A stretch of 35,654 nt of DNA from Clostridia bacterium (GCA_017399225.1 JAFQEB010000076.1:1-35654), one strand, 5' to 3'. Counted from the first letter of the stretch, positions 15,205 through 26,100 are shown. The notes: a model not told the origin generated them from the letters alone. Made by a program: numbers and translations.

Positions 15205-16113
15205 ATGAAAAAGCTGATCGTTTCCATCCTGGCGCTGGCGCTTTGCCTGCTGATGACCACCGCCGCCCTGGCGGACCGCATGTATGTGCTGCCGGACAGC
15301 AGCATCCGCAAGCTGAGCCGCGAGGAGGTCGAGATGTGGGACTACGAGTCCCTCGGCTACGCGTTCAATGAGATCTTCGCCCGGCACGGCTACAACTTCA
15401 TCCCCGGGCAGCACTACGACTATTACTTCAGCGCGATGCCCTGGTACACCCCCAACGAGGATCCCCGGAACGAGGTGGCGGTGTACCCCTATGTTTCCAA
15501 CATCGAGTGGTACAACTATGACCTGATCAAGGAAGTGCGGGCCTACAAGAAGAACAACGACTGGGGCCTGAGCATCTGGGACAACTTCTCCTTCGGGTTC
15601 GAGGCGCTCCAGGGCTTTGAGTACGTCGAGCTCCGCTCCGGGCAGGTGTTCCCTGTGTACAGCGCCCCCAGCACCGCTGCATGGCGGGGCGCCAACGGCA
15701 AGTCGGAGGTGAGCACCAACGGCGCGATCTACGCTGCGGGCGTGGAGAGCGGCTGGCTGCTGATGATGTATGAGACCAACAACGGCTCCGTCCGCGTCGG
15801 CTATGTGGACGTGAACAGGATCAAGGGCAGCCTGCCCGTGAACACCCTGCTGGATTTCTCCTACGACCCGGCCACCGTCACGGAGAAGTGCAACCTCACG
15901 GACGATCCCGCCCGCACCGGCAGCGCCATCTGCACGCTGAAGCCCGGGACGACCGTCACCTACCTGACCCGCTTCTACAACCATACCGCCTGGGATTATG
16001 TGGAGACCACCGCCAACGGCAAGGTAGCCCGCGGCTTCATCCCCTCCGGCTGCCTGGACATCGATATGGGCGCCGATCCCCTGGAAACGCTGGATTACGC
16101 CCCGGCAAACTAA
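15205..16113 (+). CDS. Secreted YARHG-domain protein with SH3-like region
   Basis: 302 residues with a signal peptide (MKKLIVSILALALCLLMTTA, cut near ALA-DR). AGGAGG lies 8 bases before the start. Residues about 30-90 form a YARHG domain (SREEVEMWDYESLGYAFNEI, then FARHGYNF and YYFSAMPWYTP), a small extracellular module of unknown function common in Clostridia. The C-terminal half holds SH3-like beta segments (VFPVYSAPSTAAWRGANGKS, VESGWLLMMYETNNGSVRVG, CTLKPGTTVTYLTRFYNHTA). It probably acts at the cell wall. It is transcribed alone, divergent from the ECF/coaX unit. Domain calls are good; the role is unknown. Confidence 0.85.
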   Translation: MKKLIVSILALALCLLMTTAALADRMYVLPDSSIRKLSREEVEMWDYESLGYAFNEIFARHGYNFIPGQHYDYYFSAMPWYTPNEDPRNEVAVYPYVSNIEWYNYDLIKEVRAYKKNNDWGLSIWDNFSFGFEALQGFEYVELRSGQVFPVYSAPSTAAWRGANGKSEVSTNGAIYAAGVESGWLLMMYETNNGSVRVGYVDVNRIKGSLPVNTLLDFSYDPATVTEKCNLTDDPARTGSAICTLKPGTTVTYLTRFYNHTAWDYVETTANGKVARGFIPSGCLDIDMGADPLETLDYAPAN

Positions 16114-16185
16114 GCACGAGGTGTGGCGGAAAGTGCTTTGGCAGTAAGCGTATGGAATGAAAACGGTAAACTTGAATTTGTGATG

Positions 16186-16338
16186 CCAAAAGGCTCTCCC
16201 TCCGGGAGAGCTGTCAGCGTCAGCTGACTGAGAGGGCTTTGCCGCAGGATACGCCAGCAGCAGAGCGGCGCGTCTGCGGACGCGCGGAACCCTCTCACCC
16301 GCTTGCGCGGGAGCTCCCCCAAAGGGGGAGCCTTTTGG
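16186..16338. repeat. Palindromic intergenic element with CCAAAAGGCTC ends
   Basis: 153 bases bounded by inverted ends CCAAAAGGCTCTCCC and GGGGGAGCCTTTTGG. Inside are GTCAGCGTCAGCTGAC and CGCGTCTGCGGACGCG hairpins. It is of the same type as the elements at 21560-21600 and 26112-26323 and the short hairpin at 33954-33986. It has no open frame of its own and looks like a miniature inverted-repeat element. Confidence 0.75.
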
Positions 16339-16398
16339 TATGGTAAACCTCTGCTTTATGGAGACTTGTCTGATACTTTGCAAGTTGTCCTTTGAGTC

Positions 16399-16603
16399 GC
16401 TCGCGCATTCTCCCTCAGTCTCCGCGCAGAGGCATCGCCTCTCGCGCGGAGCCAGCTCCCTCCCGGAGGGAGCTCTTTCCGACTTCTTTGCCACAATACG
16501 TAACAGCCAGCAAAGGAACGGGTGAGCAGTAGATAACCTGAGCTCCCTCCGGGAGGGAGCTGGCAGTCGGCGCAGCCGAATGACTGAGGGAGAATGCGCG
16601 AGC
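16399..16603. repeat. MITE-like element with 22-base perfect terminal inverted repeats
   Basis: Ends 16399-16420 and 16582-16603 are perfect 22-base inverted repeats (GCTCGCGCATTCTCCCTCAG and complement). Inside are two inverted GGGAGGGAGCT palindromes and a central GGAACGGGTGAGCAG segment that recurs in the element at 22941-23221. No transposase is encoded and no clear target duplication is visible. The region 16114-16797 has no gene; it holds this element, the one at 16186 and the terminator at 16748. Confidence 0.8.
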
Positions 16604-16747
16604 CGCTGTACAGACTACTTCCAAGAGATCCTTATTCTACAACCCCCAATTTATCAGCCTGGCCAACACGCTTCTCCCTCATTAGGTAAGGTCGTACTCA
16701 CGCGCCCTGAACCAGACCATTGCATTTGTACCCCTGCAAACCGGAAA

Positions 16748-16781
16748 GCCTCCCGGCCCTTTGCGGCCGGGAGGCTTTCTT
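16748..16781. terminator. Strong terminator after the GtrA-type gene cluster
   Basis: GCCTCCCGGCC (16748-16758), loop CTTTGC, GGCCGGGAGGC (16765-16775), T-rich on the right (TTTCTT) and AAA on the left. The minus-strand read ends the membrane-protein cluster; it could also stop plus-strand transcription. Confidence 0.8.
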
Positions 16782-16797
16782 ATGCTCGTGCAGGCAC

Positions 16798-17235
16798 TTA
16801 CGCCTTGCTGTTGCGGAAAACGATGAACTTCTGGTACAGGAACTCAGTGACGAAGTTGATCAGCATGTTCGTAAGCTCGATCAGCCACTTGTGCCAGCCG
16901 AACTGGTGCTGCAGCAGATCGCCCCACCAGGCAGAGGCCGGGATGAACACCACATAGTACAGCGCCACCAGCAGCATCTGACGCGCCAGGGGCACGTCGG
17001 AGCGGAAGGTGTACTTACGGTTGAAGGTGAAGTTCCAGATGACGGACAGGATGATGGAGGGCACATGGCTCGTCCAGTAGTTCGTCCAGCCGAGAATGTC
17101 GTTGAAAATGAAGAAGGATACGGCCTGCACGATGCCCGCGCTCATGCTGAACACGGTGAACTTGACCGCCTGCACCTTCGGATTCTCAGACGCGGTAGTG
17201 AAGAAGGCAATGATCTTCTTGAAGAGGTTTTTCAT
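16798..17235 (-). CDS. GtrA-family membrane protein
   Basis: 145 residues from the ATG at 17235; an ATG four codons earlier directly abuts the AAAGG site and is less likely. Four membrane segments and the GtrA signature WNFTFNRKYTFRS in the middle, ending with LYQKFIVFRN. GtrA-type proteins are thought to flip lipid-linked sugars or act in cell-surface polysaccharide synthesis. It is the last gene of a four-gene set in which the other members share the same late motifs (basic-aromatic-FxS and ..RN near the end), see findings. A terminator follows at 16748-16781. Confidence 0.88.
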   Translation of the reverse strand: MKNLFKKIIAFFTTASENPKVQAVKFTVFSMSAGIVQAVSFFIFNDILGWTNYWTSHVPSIILSVIWNFTFNRKYTFRSDVPLARQMLLVALYYVVFIPASAWWGDLLQHQFGWHKWLIELTNMLINFVTEFLYQKFIVFRNSKA

Positions 17236-17301
17236 GGGTTCATCCATCCTTTCGTATTACGCGCAGGGCGTATATCAGACTGTATCGGCAGGGCGTCCGG
17301 C

Positions 17302-17898
17302 TTACAGGCCGCTGTCCCTGTCCTGCGGCTGCGCAGCGGGTGTGATGATCGTATCCGCCCGGGCAACGACCATCTCAGAGGGGCGGGCGGTCTTTGCCAT
17401 CTGCCCATCCAGCGTATTGCGGTATAGTACAAGGCGCTGCAGCAGGTAGCTCACCGCCAGCCATACCAGGAAGCCCAGGAACGTATTCAGGTAGCCGGCA
17501 ACGGAAATGAACTGGCCGACCGTGATCCCGCCAGGCGCCATTCTTTCGCTGAGGACCGCGTTGATCACCGCACCGTAGACTGCACTGTTCAGCAGGTCAA
17601 AGATCACATAGACCACCAGCACCACCGGCAGCGCGATGTACCACTTGAGCGGGGAGCCGAACACAAAGCGCTTGCACAGCAGCGTGATGACCGACACGAC
17701 CAGCAGATCCTCCACGAAGTAGAACACGCGCATGAAGCTCGTCACCCGCGCAAGGGTGTCCACCCCATGCTGGCCCGCAACGGAATTGACGATCGTGCCC
17801 AGCAGGAACCCCAGCAGCCACGAAACGAAGCTGATCCCCACCGAGATCAGCAGGAACATCAGCACGCGCCAGCCTTCACTACGTTTGGTTTGCGTCAT
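17302..17898 (-). CDS. Four-segment membrane protein, GtrA-like relative
   Basis: 198 residues from the ATG at 17898 (GAGAGGG 8 bases upstream; a frame eight codons longer lacks a site). Hydrophobic segments: VLMFLLISVGISFVSWLLGF, FYFVEDLLVVSVITLL, ALPVVLVVYVIFDLLNSAVY and YLNTFLGFLVWLAVSYLL. It has CKRFVFGSPLKWYIALPVV where GtrA proteins have NRKYTFRS, and LLQRLVLYRN where GtrA ends with YQKFIVFRN, so I read it as a diverged GtrA-type protein with a polar tail of about 35 residues. It lies 66 bases before the GtrA gene and 20 bases after the previous gene. The function is unproven. Confidence 0.7.
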   Translation of the reverse strand: MTQTKRSEGWRVLMFLLISVGISFVSWLLGFLLGTIVNSVAGQHGVDTLARVTSFMRVFYFVEDLLVVSVITLLCKRFVFGSPLKWYIALPVVLVVYVIFDLLNSAVYGAVINAVLSERMAPGGITVGQFISVAGYLNTFLGFLVWLAVSYLLQRLVLYRNTLDGQMAKTARPSEMVVARADTIITPAAQPQDRDSGL

Positions 17899-17918
17899 AG
17901 AAAGCCCTCTCTTTCGTG

Positions 17919-18857
17919 TCAAGCTTGCTCTGCGCAGGGCTCCTCCGCAGCAGGGCGGTCAAAGAGCCAGCGTTTCATGATAAAGAAGATGGGAATGGGC
18001 TGCAGCCACAGCAGAACACGGGCCAGACGGTCGCTGGGGGCCATGAACGCCTCATAGGCTGCAAAGGGATCTTCAAAGGGATCGGCGCTCCGGTCATCGC
18101 CAGGAAGCAGGATGTTCACATCCTCCATGCTCTGGACGTCCTTGACGTCAATGATGGTCACGCCCTCTTGCTCCAGCCCGGCAAAGAAGCCCTGCAGTTC
18201 CTCCGGCATCTCCCCATAGGAGAACGCCGTGACCTGCGGCGGGCCCGCATTGTCGATGGCCTCGTTCAGCATCGCGTCCTGGATCTGCATGGAGGCTGCG
18301 CTGCCATAGCTTTGCAGACCGATCATCACCGCCAGCGCTGCCGCCAGTGGGAGCGCCGCACGCCAGCGCCCGCCGCGAGCATGATAAATCAGCGCACAGA
18401 AGGCCGCCATGACGGCGATATTCAGCGCCCAGTTCACCGCCGTATAGACCAGCAGATCCTCCGTGAGCAGGGGCAGCTTTGCCCAGGCCATCCACATGGA
18501 CAGCCCATAGACCGCCAGGTTCAGCGCCAGATTTCCCAGCGTCATGGGCAAGATGCTCCAGCGCCGGGGCGTATGGCCGCCAAAGGGGATCACCCGCTGC
18601 AGCCCGATGCGCCACGCGCAGAGCTCCATCACGATCAGCGAGGATATGACCATCAGCACATGCACCGAGGCGCTCTCGCCAAAGGTCTGCATGGCCCACA
18701 TACTGACCGAGGAGCCGTACACCAGAGCGGAGGTCGCATCCACAGCCCATATATACAGCGCCTCAAAGAGCAAAAACGCCAGGAACTGTACGGGCAGAGG
18801 CCACTTCCCATCCTTGTTGCACGGCAGCAGGCCGCCCAATGTCATCCAGATATTCAT
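17919..18857 (-). CDS. Large polytopic membrane protein with GtrA-like C-terminus
   Basis: 312 residues from the ATG at 18857, preceded by GGAGGG 6 bases upstream; longer frames start without a site. About six hydrophobic segments (FLAFLLFEALYIWAVDATSA, VLMVISSLIVMELCAW, LALNLAVYGLSMWMAW, WALNIAVMAAFCALIY, ALPLAAALAVMIGLQSYG). Then a soluble acidic region (about residues 205-275: SYGEMPEELQGFFAGLEQEG, TIIDVKDVQSMEDVNILLPG) and a last segment WLQPIPIFFIMKRWLFDRP. The end recalls the basic-aromatic finish of its neighbours, so it may be a GtrA-type protein with an inserted soluble domain. I do not recognise a named family. It belongs to the same minus-strand unit. Confidence 0.6.
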   Translation of the reverse strand: MNIWMTLGGLLPCNKDGKWPLPVQFLAFLLFEALYIWAVDATSALVYGSSVSMWAMQTFGESASVHVLMVISSLIVMELCAWRIGLQRVIPFGGHTPRRWSILPMTLGNLALNLAVYGLSMWMAWAKLPLLTEDLLVYTAVNWALNIAVMAAFCALIYHARGGRWRAALPLAAALAVMIGLQSYGSAASMQIQDAMLNEAIDNAGPPQVTAFSYGEMPEELQGFFAGLEQEGVTIIDVKDVQSMEDVNILLPGDDRSADPFEDPFAAYEAFMAPSDRLARVLLWLQPIPIFFIMKRWLFDRPAAEEPCAEQA

Positions 18858-18972
18858 CCGTATCCCTCCCGATGGCAGCGCCATCCCATTTTTCATGAGG
18901 ATAGCACAGCACACCACAGCCTGCAAGGGCTACCGGCTCAACTGTCGGGTTTCGCGTCCCAAATGTCAGGCC

Positions 18973-19749
18973 TTATGCCTCCGCAGAGGGCTCGTCCTCC
19001 CCCGGCTCCACCACCAGCTGGGGCACGGGATCCTCCTCCACAGGGGCCGTCTCGGGGATCACCGTGTCCAGCACGGGCACCTCCGGCAGCTCCCGGCGGC
19101 TGACGGGCGCGGCAGGCACCACGGTCTCAGCCACCGGCGCGGCGGGCGCAGCAGCGGGGGCCTCCGGGGCCTCGGCGGGCTGCTCGCCCCGGATGGCCAT
19201 CGCCAGGGCGTTGGTATCCATCGTCTTGGCATAGAGCAGGTAACGCTCGGCAACGAAGACGATGCCCAGCCAGAGCGCGGTCCCCAGCACGCCGCCGACG
19301 AAGTTCTCCACGCCGACGATGCCGTTCATAAGGTTCTCCGTCTCCCGCCAGGACATGTCAAAGACGTCATAGAAGAGCGCATGGAGCAGGTTGTTCAGCA
19401 GCCCGTAGACCACCAGGGAGACGATGGCGCACAGGAGGTTGAAGGCCAGCCGCACCAGCAGCATCAGCAGCGCCTTATACCAGGGGGCGTTGGAGCGGAA
19501 GGAGACATAGCGATCCGCCAGCGCGAAGGCCGCAAAGCCCAGCCAGGTGAGGAGGAAGGTGCTGGCGCTGTTCAGGAACCCGAAGAGCCCCCAGCCGGTG
19601 AGGGACTGCAGCCCGCCCAGCACCAGGCCCTTCAGGCCCAGCAGCAGCTGCAGCAGGATAAATCCGCCCAGATTGACCGCAAAGAAGCAGATCGCCCGGC
19701 TGTTCTTCTTCCGGCACAGTTTGACCAGTTCCATGTTGACTTTTTCCAT
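18973..19749 (-). CDS. Membrane protein with GtrA-like motifs and Pro/Ala/Glu-rich tail
   Basis: 258 residues. The start at 19749 follows AGGAGA by 10 bases. N-terminal hydrophobic segments (AICFFAVNLGGFILLQLLLG, FLLTWLGFAAFALADRYVSF, LLMLLVRLAFNLLCAIVSLV, VGGVLGTALWLGIVFVAERY). The motifs ADRYVSFRSNAPWYKALLML and AERYLLYAKTM match the positions of NRKYTFRS and the terminal ..RN in GtrA proteins. After about residue 170 the chain is a low-complexity Ala/Pro/Glu tail (PAEAPEAPAAAPAAPVAETV) with no fold, possibly a cytoplasmic or wall-crossing linker. It lies 42 bases after tsaD and 115 bases before the next gene in the unit. Confidence 0.65.
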   Translation of the reverse strand: MEKVNMELVKLCRKKNSRAICFFAVNLGGFILLQLLLGLKGLVLGGLQSLTGWGLFGFLNSASTFLLTWLGFAAFALADRYVSFRSNAPWYKALLMLLVRLAFNLLCAIVSLVVYGLLNNLLHALFYDVFDMSWRETENLMNGIVGVENFVGGVLGTALWLGIVFVAERYLLYAKTMDTNALAMAIRGEQPAEAPEAPAAAPAAPVAETVVPAAPVSRRELPEVPVLDTVIPETAPVEEDPVPQLVVEPGEDEPSAEA

Positions 19750-19791
19750 TTTCGTTGCATCTCCTGTCTTAGGGTATATATTGTATATTGC

Positions 19792-20850
19792 TCACACCAG
19801 CCTGAGAGCAGGCATGGCGTTGAGGGTCAGCGGCGCGGTTTCGCCCTTCATGAGCCGGAAATAGGCGGCGGAGGCGATCATCGCGGCATTGTCGGTACAC
19901 AGGTTCAATTTCGGCATGTACAGGGGGATGCCGGCCTTATCGGCAGCCTCCTGCATCATGCGGCGCAGCAGGCGGTTGGCGGATACGCCGCCGGCCATGG
20001 CCAGGGCAGGGGCGTTCGTTTCCTTCGCGGCGAGGATGGCCTTCTCCACCAGCACGGAAACCACCGCATGGCGGAAGGACGCAGCCATGTCCGCCTTCGG
20101 GAGGGGCTCGCCCTTCATTTCCAGCTTGTTGGCCGCATTGAGGAAGGCCGTCTTCATGCCGGAGAAGGAGTAATCGTAGCGGCCCGGGGTGTGGGGCACG
20201 GGCAGCTGCATGAAGTGCGGGTTGCCCTCCTCCGCCAGCGCGTCGATGCGGGGGCCGCCGGGATAGGGCAGCGTCAGCACGCGGGCCGCCTTGTCGAAGG
20301 CCTCGCCGGCCGCGTCGTCGGTGGTCTGGCCCAGGAGGGTGTAGTCGCCGTAGTCGTTGACGCGCACGATGTGGCTGTGGCCGCCGCTGACCACCAGGCA
20401 CACGAAGGGCGGCTGCAATTCCGGGTTGGAGATGTAATTCGCGCTGACGTGGCCCTCGATGTGGTTGACGTGGATGAGGGGCTTATCGGCGGCATAGCTG
20501 AGGCCCTTCATGCAGCTCACGCCGGTGAGCAGCGCGCCCACCAGGCCGGGGCCATGGGTGACAGCCAGGGCGTCCACGTCCTGAAGGGACATGCCCGCCT
20601 CGCGCAGGGCCTCGTCGATGACCCGGTCGCAGGCCTCCACATGGGCGCGGCTGGCGATCTCCGGCACCACGCCGCCGTAGAGCGCGTGCAGGTCGATCTG
20701 GCTGAACACCACGTTCGAGACGATGGTGCGGCCGTTTTCCACGATGGACGCGGCGGTCTCGTCGCAGGAGGTCTCCAAGGCCAGGATGCGGACGCGCTCC
20801 TTGCTGCGCAGGGTTTCCGCCTGCCGGAGCGCGGATTCTATGTATGTCAT
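19792..20850 (-). CDS. tsaD: tRNA N6-adenosine threonylcarbamoyltransferase
   Basis: 352 residues from the ATG at 20850, with GGGGAG about 10 bases upstream; the frame extends further without a site. It transfers the threonylcarbamoyl group to A37 of ANN-decoding tRNAs, in complex with TsaB and TsaE in bacteria. Seen: ILALETSCDETAASIVENG at residues about 22-40, VSNVVFSQIDLHALYGGVVP, EIASRAHVEACDRVID (metal site region), VTHGPGLVGALLTGVSCMKG, LVVSGGHSHIV, YPGGPRIDALAEEGN, YSFSGMKTAF and MAGGVSANRLLRRMM. TsaB and TsaE genes are not in the window. It follows the DUF1461 gene by 7 bases and is cotranscribed with it. Confidence 0.97.
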   Translation of the reverse strand: MTYIESALRQAETLRSKERVRILALETSCDETAASIVENGRTIVSNVVFSQIDLHALYGGVVPEIASRAHVEACDRVIDEALREAGMSLQDVDALAVTHGPGLVGALLTGVSCMKGLSYAADKPLIHVNHIEGHVSANYISNPELQPPFVCLVVSGGHSHIVRVNDYGDYTLLGQTTDDAAGEAFDKAARVLTLPYPGGPRIDALAEEGNPHFMQLPVPHTPGRYDYSFSGMKTAFLNAANKLEMKGEPLPKADMAASFRHAVVSVLVEKAILAAKETNAPALAMAGGVSANRLLRRMMQEAADKAGIPLYMPKLNLCTDNAAMIASAAYFRLMKGETAPLTLNAMPALRLV

Positions 20851-20857
20851 CGGGAAA

Positions 20858-21541
20858 TCACTCCCCTTCATTTGCTTGCAGTTTCTTGATGAGGTAGGTA
20901 ACAAAAACCAGCAGCCCGACCATCCCCAGCAGCCACAATCCGCCGATGATGGCGGCGTAGCTGATGAAGAATTCGATGGGCATCAGGCGGATGAGCAAAT
21001 CGGTGCGCGGATCGAGCAGCCATAGGTCATTGGTGAAGGCGACCTTGTGGAACAGCACGAACAGGCTGTCAAAGTCGATGCAAGCGGCGATGATGATGAG
21101 GGTCACTGCCGCCAGGATGGCGATGAGCGTGCGGCGGAAGGTGCGCATATGCGGAAGACTCCTCCAGGGAGCGTGGGCGTCGAACTGGAGCAAGCACCCG
21201 AAAGAGAGAATCAGGAGCATCCAGCAGACCCATGTGCTATGAAAGAATAGACTGTGTACGTCAGCCATATGGGTTTGCTCTTTGGCATTGAAAGCAACAT
21301 ATTCCACGCCATCCACAACATATGTGTGCTGGAAGTTTCGCCCTGTTTGCAGATAGCGTGTGATCATCTTTACCACGGGTGCGTATTCTGCTGCGGGTAA
21401 GCCCGTGGTCTCTGGCGGTGCATAGTGTGTCATCAGTTGGTACATCAGATAGGGCGACTTTGCGCAGAGGTGTGTGATTGCTGCCAGAAGAAAAACACAC
21501 AGGCAGATTGTGGAGAAGATGACTAAAGCACGGCTCCTCAT
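20858..21541 (-). CDS. DUF1461 (TIGR01906) integral membrane protein
   Basis: 227 residues from the ATG at 21541, preceded by GGAGGG 7 bases upstream; a longer frame runs through repeat sequence and is not real. Hydrophobic segments are at the N-terminus (LVIFSTICLCVFLLAAITHL), the middle (VCWMLLILSFGCLLQF, TLIAILAAVTLIIIAACI) and the end (FFISYAAIIGGLWLLGMVGL). The conserved family block is VLFHKVAFTNDLWLLDPRTD followed by LIRLMPIEFF. The function of the family is unknown. It is located next to tsaD and overlaps no other gene. An ABC-type or CAAX role should not be assumed. Confidence 0.88.
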   Translation of the reverse strand: MRSRALVIFSTICLCVFLLAAITHLCAKSPYLMYQLMTHYAPPETTGLPAAEYAPVVKMITRYLQTGRNFQHTYVVDGVEYVAFNAKEQTHMADVHSLFFHSTWVCWMLLILSFGCLLQFDAHAPWRSLPHMRTFRRTLIAILAAVTLIIIAACIDFDSLFVLFHKVAFTNDLWLLDPRTDLLIRLMPIEFFISYAAIIGGLWLLGMVGLLVFVTYLIKKLQANEGE

Positions 21542-21559
21542 TGGGCGGCCCTCCAAAAT

Positions 21560-21600
21560 CCAAAAGGCTCTCCCTCCGGGAGAGCTGTCCCGGAGGGACT
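21560..21600. repeat. Partial palindromic element upstream of the DUF1461 gene
   Basis: CCAAAAGGCTCTCCCTCCGG then GAGAGCTGTCCCGGAGGGACT, a fragment of the same family as 16186-16338. The rest of 21601-21770 has GC hairpins (GGTGCACCCTCCGTGCACC, GTACGGCTCCGGTAC) but no gene. Confidence 0.6.
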
Positions 21601-21770
21601 GAAATGGATCATACGCAGATAACCATATAGCCCGCGCCATGAGGGCGCGGAAGTCAGCCCCGGGCAGAGTACGGCTCCGGTACTGGGTCGCGGTGCACCC
21701 TCCGTGCACCGTGACTCCCCGGCAACGCATCGCCGCGCGGCAGCGCCACCGCCCGCCGGGGCAGCCCGGC

Positions 21771-22877
21771 TTATTGCATCTTGAGGTAGGCAGTGACAAA
21801 CCCCTTGATATTGCCGTTCATGACGTCGTCGATGTTGCCGGATTCAAAGGAGGTGCGGTGATCCTTGACCATGGTGTAGGGCTGGAAGACGTAGGAGCGG
21901 ATCTGGCTGCCCCATTCGATCTTCTTCATCTCGCCCTTGATCTCGGCCATTTCCTCCTCGCGGGCACGGATGCGCAGTTCCAGCAGCTTGGACTTCAGCA
22001 TGGCGATACAGGTCGCGCGATTTTGAACCTGGTCGCGCTCGGTCTGGCAGGCCACGACGATGCCCGTGGGGTAGTGGGTCATACGCACGGCGGAGGAGGT
22101 CTTGTTGACGTTCTGGCCGCCCGCGCCGGAGGAGTGGTAGGTGTCCACACGGACTTCGTTCATGTTGATCTCGATCTCCTGGTCGATGTCATCCAGCATG
22201 GGGGCCACGTCCAGGGAGGAGAAGGAGGTGTGGCGGCGGGCCTGGGAGTCAAAGGGAGAGATACGCACCAGACGATGCACGCCCTTTTCGCCGCGGAGGT
22301 ACCCGTAGGCATGGTCGCCGCTGACCTCGAAGGTCACGGACTTCACGCCGGCTTCGTCGCCGTCCAGGTAATCGAGGACCTTCACCTGGAAGCCCATCTG
22401 CTCGCAGTAGCGGGTGTACATGCGGTACAGCATCCCCGTCCAGTCCTGGGCCTCGGTGCCGCCGGCGCCCGCGTGCAGGGACAGGATGGCGTTGGAATCG
22501 TCATACTGGCCGCGCATGAGGGTCTCCAGCTCGAGGGCGGCGGTCTTTTCCTTCAGGTCGGCCAGCATCTCGCCGGCTTCGTCGACCATGGATTCGTCCT
22601 GCTCCTCCTCGGCCATCTCCATCGCCACCTCGATGTCATCGGCGGTGGACAGCAGGCCCTCGTAGTGCTCGATCTTGTTGCGGATGTTGCCGGTCTTCTG
22701 GTTGATCTTGTTGGCGCGGTCGGCGTCGTTCCAGAATTCGGGCTGGTTCATTTCCTCGGTGAGTTCCTCCAGCTGCTCCTTCAGGGACTCGATGTGGAGG
22801 GCTTCGCCGGCTTCCTTCAGGGTCTTGCGCAGGGCGGCCAGATCCTGGGTGTACTGCTGCAGGTCAAGCATTGACAT
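21771..22877 (-). CDS. prfB: Peptide chain release factor 2, without the usual frameshift site
   Basis: 368 residues from the ATG at 22877, preceded by AGAGGT 9 bases upstream. It reads UAA and UGA stop codons and hydrolyses the last peptidyl-tRNA bond. Seen: the coiled N-terminal domain, SLHAGAGGTEAQDWTGMLYR (about 133-152), SPF stop-codon tripeptide at 207-209 (VRISPFDSQARRHTSF), GGQ at 253-255 (SSGAGGQNVNKTSSAVRMTH), and WGSQIRSYVFQPY. In many bacteria RF2 synthesis needs a +1 frameshift at an in-frame UGA near codon 26. Here the frame is unbroken from the start, so the autoregulatory shift is absent. It is the first gene after a repeat-rich spacer downstream of secA. Assignment is secure. 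Confidence 0.97.
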   Translation of the reverse strand: MSMLDLQQYTQDLAALRKTLKEAGEALHIESLKEQLEELTEEMNQPEFWNDADRANKINQKTGNIRNKIEHYEGLLSTADDIEVAMEMAEEEQDESMVDEAGEMLADLKEKTAALELETLMRGQYDDSNAILSLHAGAGGTEAQDWTGMLYRMYTRYCEQMGFQVKVLDYLDGDEAGVKSVTFEVSGDHAYGYLRGEKGVHRLVRISPFDSQARRHTSFSSLDVAPMLDDIDQEIEINMNEVRVDTYHSSGAGGQNVNKTSSAVRMTHYPTGIVVACQTERDQVQNRATCIAMLKSKLLELRIRAREEEMAEIKGEMKKIEWGSQIRSYVFQPYTMVKDHRTSFESGNIDDVMNGNIKGFVTAYLKMQ

Positions 22878-22940
22878 GGCTGATTTACCTCTATTTCTAT
22901 GTCGATTGATATCTTGTGTGATGTGCGGGGGGGCGGGTCG

Positions 22941-23221
22941 CGCGTTCTCCCTCAGTCTTCGCTCATGGCTTTTCAAGCCACTCGCGAATCCAGCTCCCTC
23001 CCGGAGGGAGCCTTTTGGTTGTCTACCTTGTCGCGGTTCGAAGCAAGTGGCGGCGGAACGGGCGAGCAGCGGTCAGCCCCATAGGCTCCCTCCGGGAGGG
23101 AGCTGTCGCCTAAGGTCGGGCTTGCCCGACGAGCGTTGTCAACGCTTGCGTTGATGACGCGAAGCCTACGGCAGGGCTCGTCCCTGACGCAGGCCGGTAA
23201 AGGCGGGTGAGGGAGAACGCG
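22941..23221. repeat. MITE-like element, related to 16399-16603
   Basis: Ends CGCGTTCTCCCTCA (22941-22954) and its inverse TGAGGGAGAACGCG (23208-23221). The centre holds GGAACGGGCGAGCAG and two GGGAGGGAGC palindromes, as in the element at 16399-16603. It fills most of the space between prfB and secA. A segment CGGTTCGAAGC inside resembles a tRNA T-loop but has no tRNA around it. Confidence 0.75.
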
Positions 23222-23265
23222 GGACAAACTTGCTATGCCTATTGGCATATGAGTATGCTCCCCGT

Positions 23266-25986
<2,721 letters not shown>

Positions 25987-26071
25987 CCGTCCTGTTGCTC
26001 CTTTCAGAGATAAGCTTATCTGCATCCTGCCAGCAGAAATCATATCATCTGTAAATACAGTAAACCAATTT

Positions 26072-26100
26072 ATTATATCACATTGCGCCCTGCCATGCAA
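26072..26100 (-). promoter_or_regulatory. Promoter of secA
   Basis: On the minus strand TTGCAT (26100-26095), 17 bases, perfect TATAAT (26077-26072). It lies about 85 bases before the start codon. A GATAAGCTTATC palindrome occurs in the leader near 26010. Confidence 0.6.

Noticed and set aside
16114..16797. Possible small genes between the YARHG gene and the GtrA gene
   Set aside because: Open frames here lie in palindromic elements and differ between element copies; no start signals with matching frames.
21601..21770. GC hairpins after prfB as a fourth copy of the 3'-UTR element
   Set aside because: Hairpins are present (GGTGCAC/GTGCACC and others) but the conserved linkers TTGCACTC and CTCCCGG..GTAAGG are absent.
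21542..21799. Extended N-terminus of the DUF1461 protein
   Set aside because: The upstream frame translates repeat sequence; a good ribosome binding site and a membrane segment begin at 21541.
22878..22976. Extended N-terminus of prfB (start at 22976)
   Set aside because: The extra residues are basic and read through the repeat element; the ribosome binding site and family N-terminus support the start at 22877.
23025..23060. CGGTTCGAAGC as a tRNA T-arm
   Set aside because: No acceptor, D or anticodon stems fit around it; it lies inside a MITE-like element that has a similar but different sequence in its other copy.
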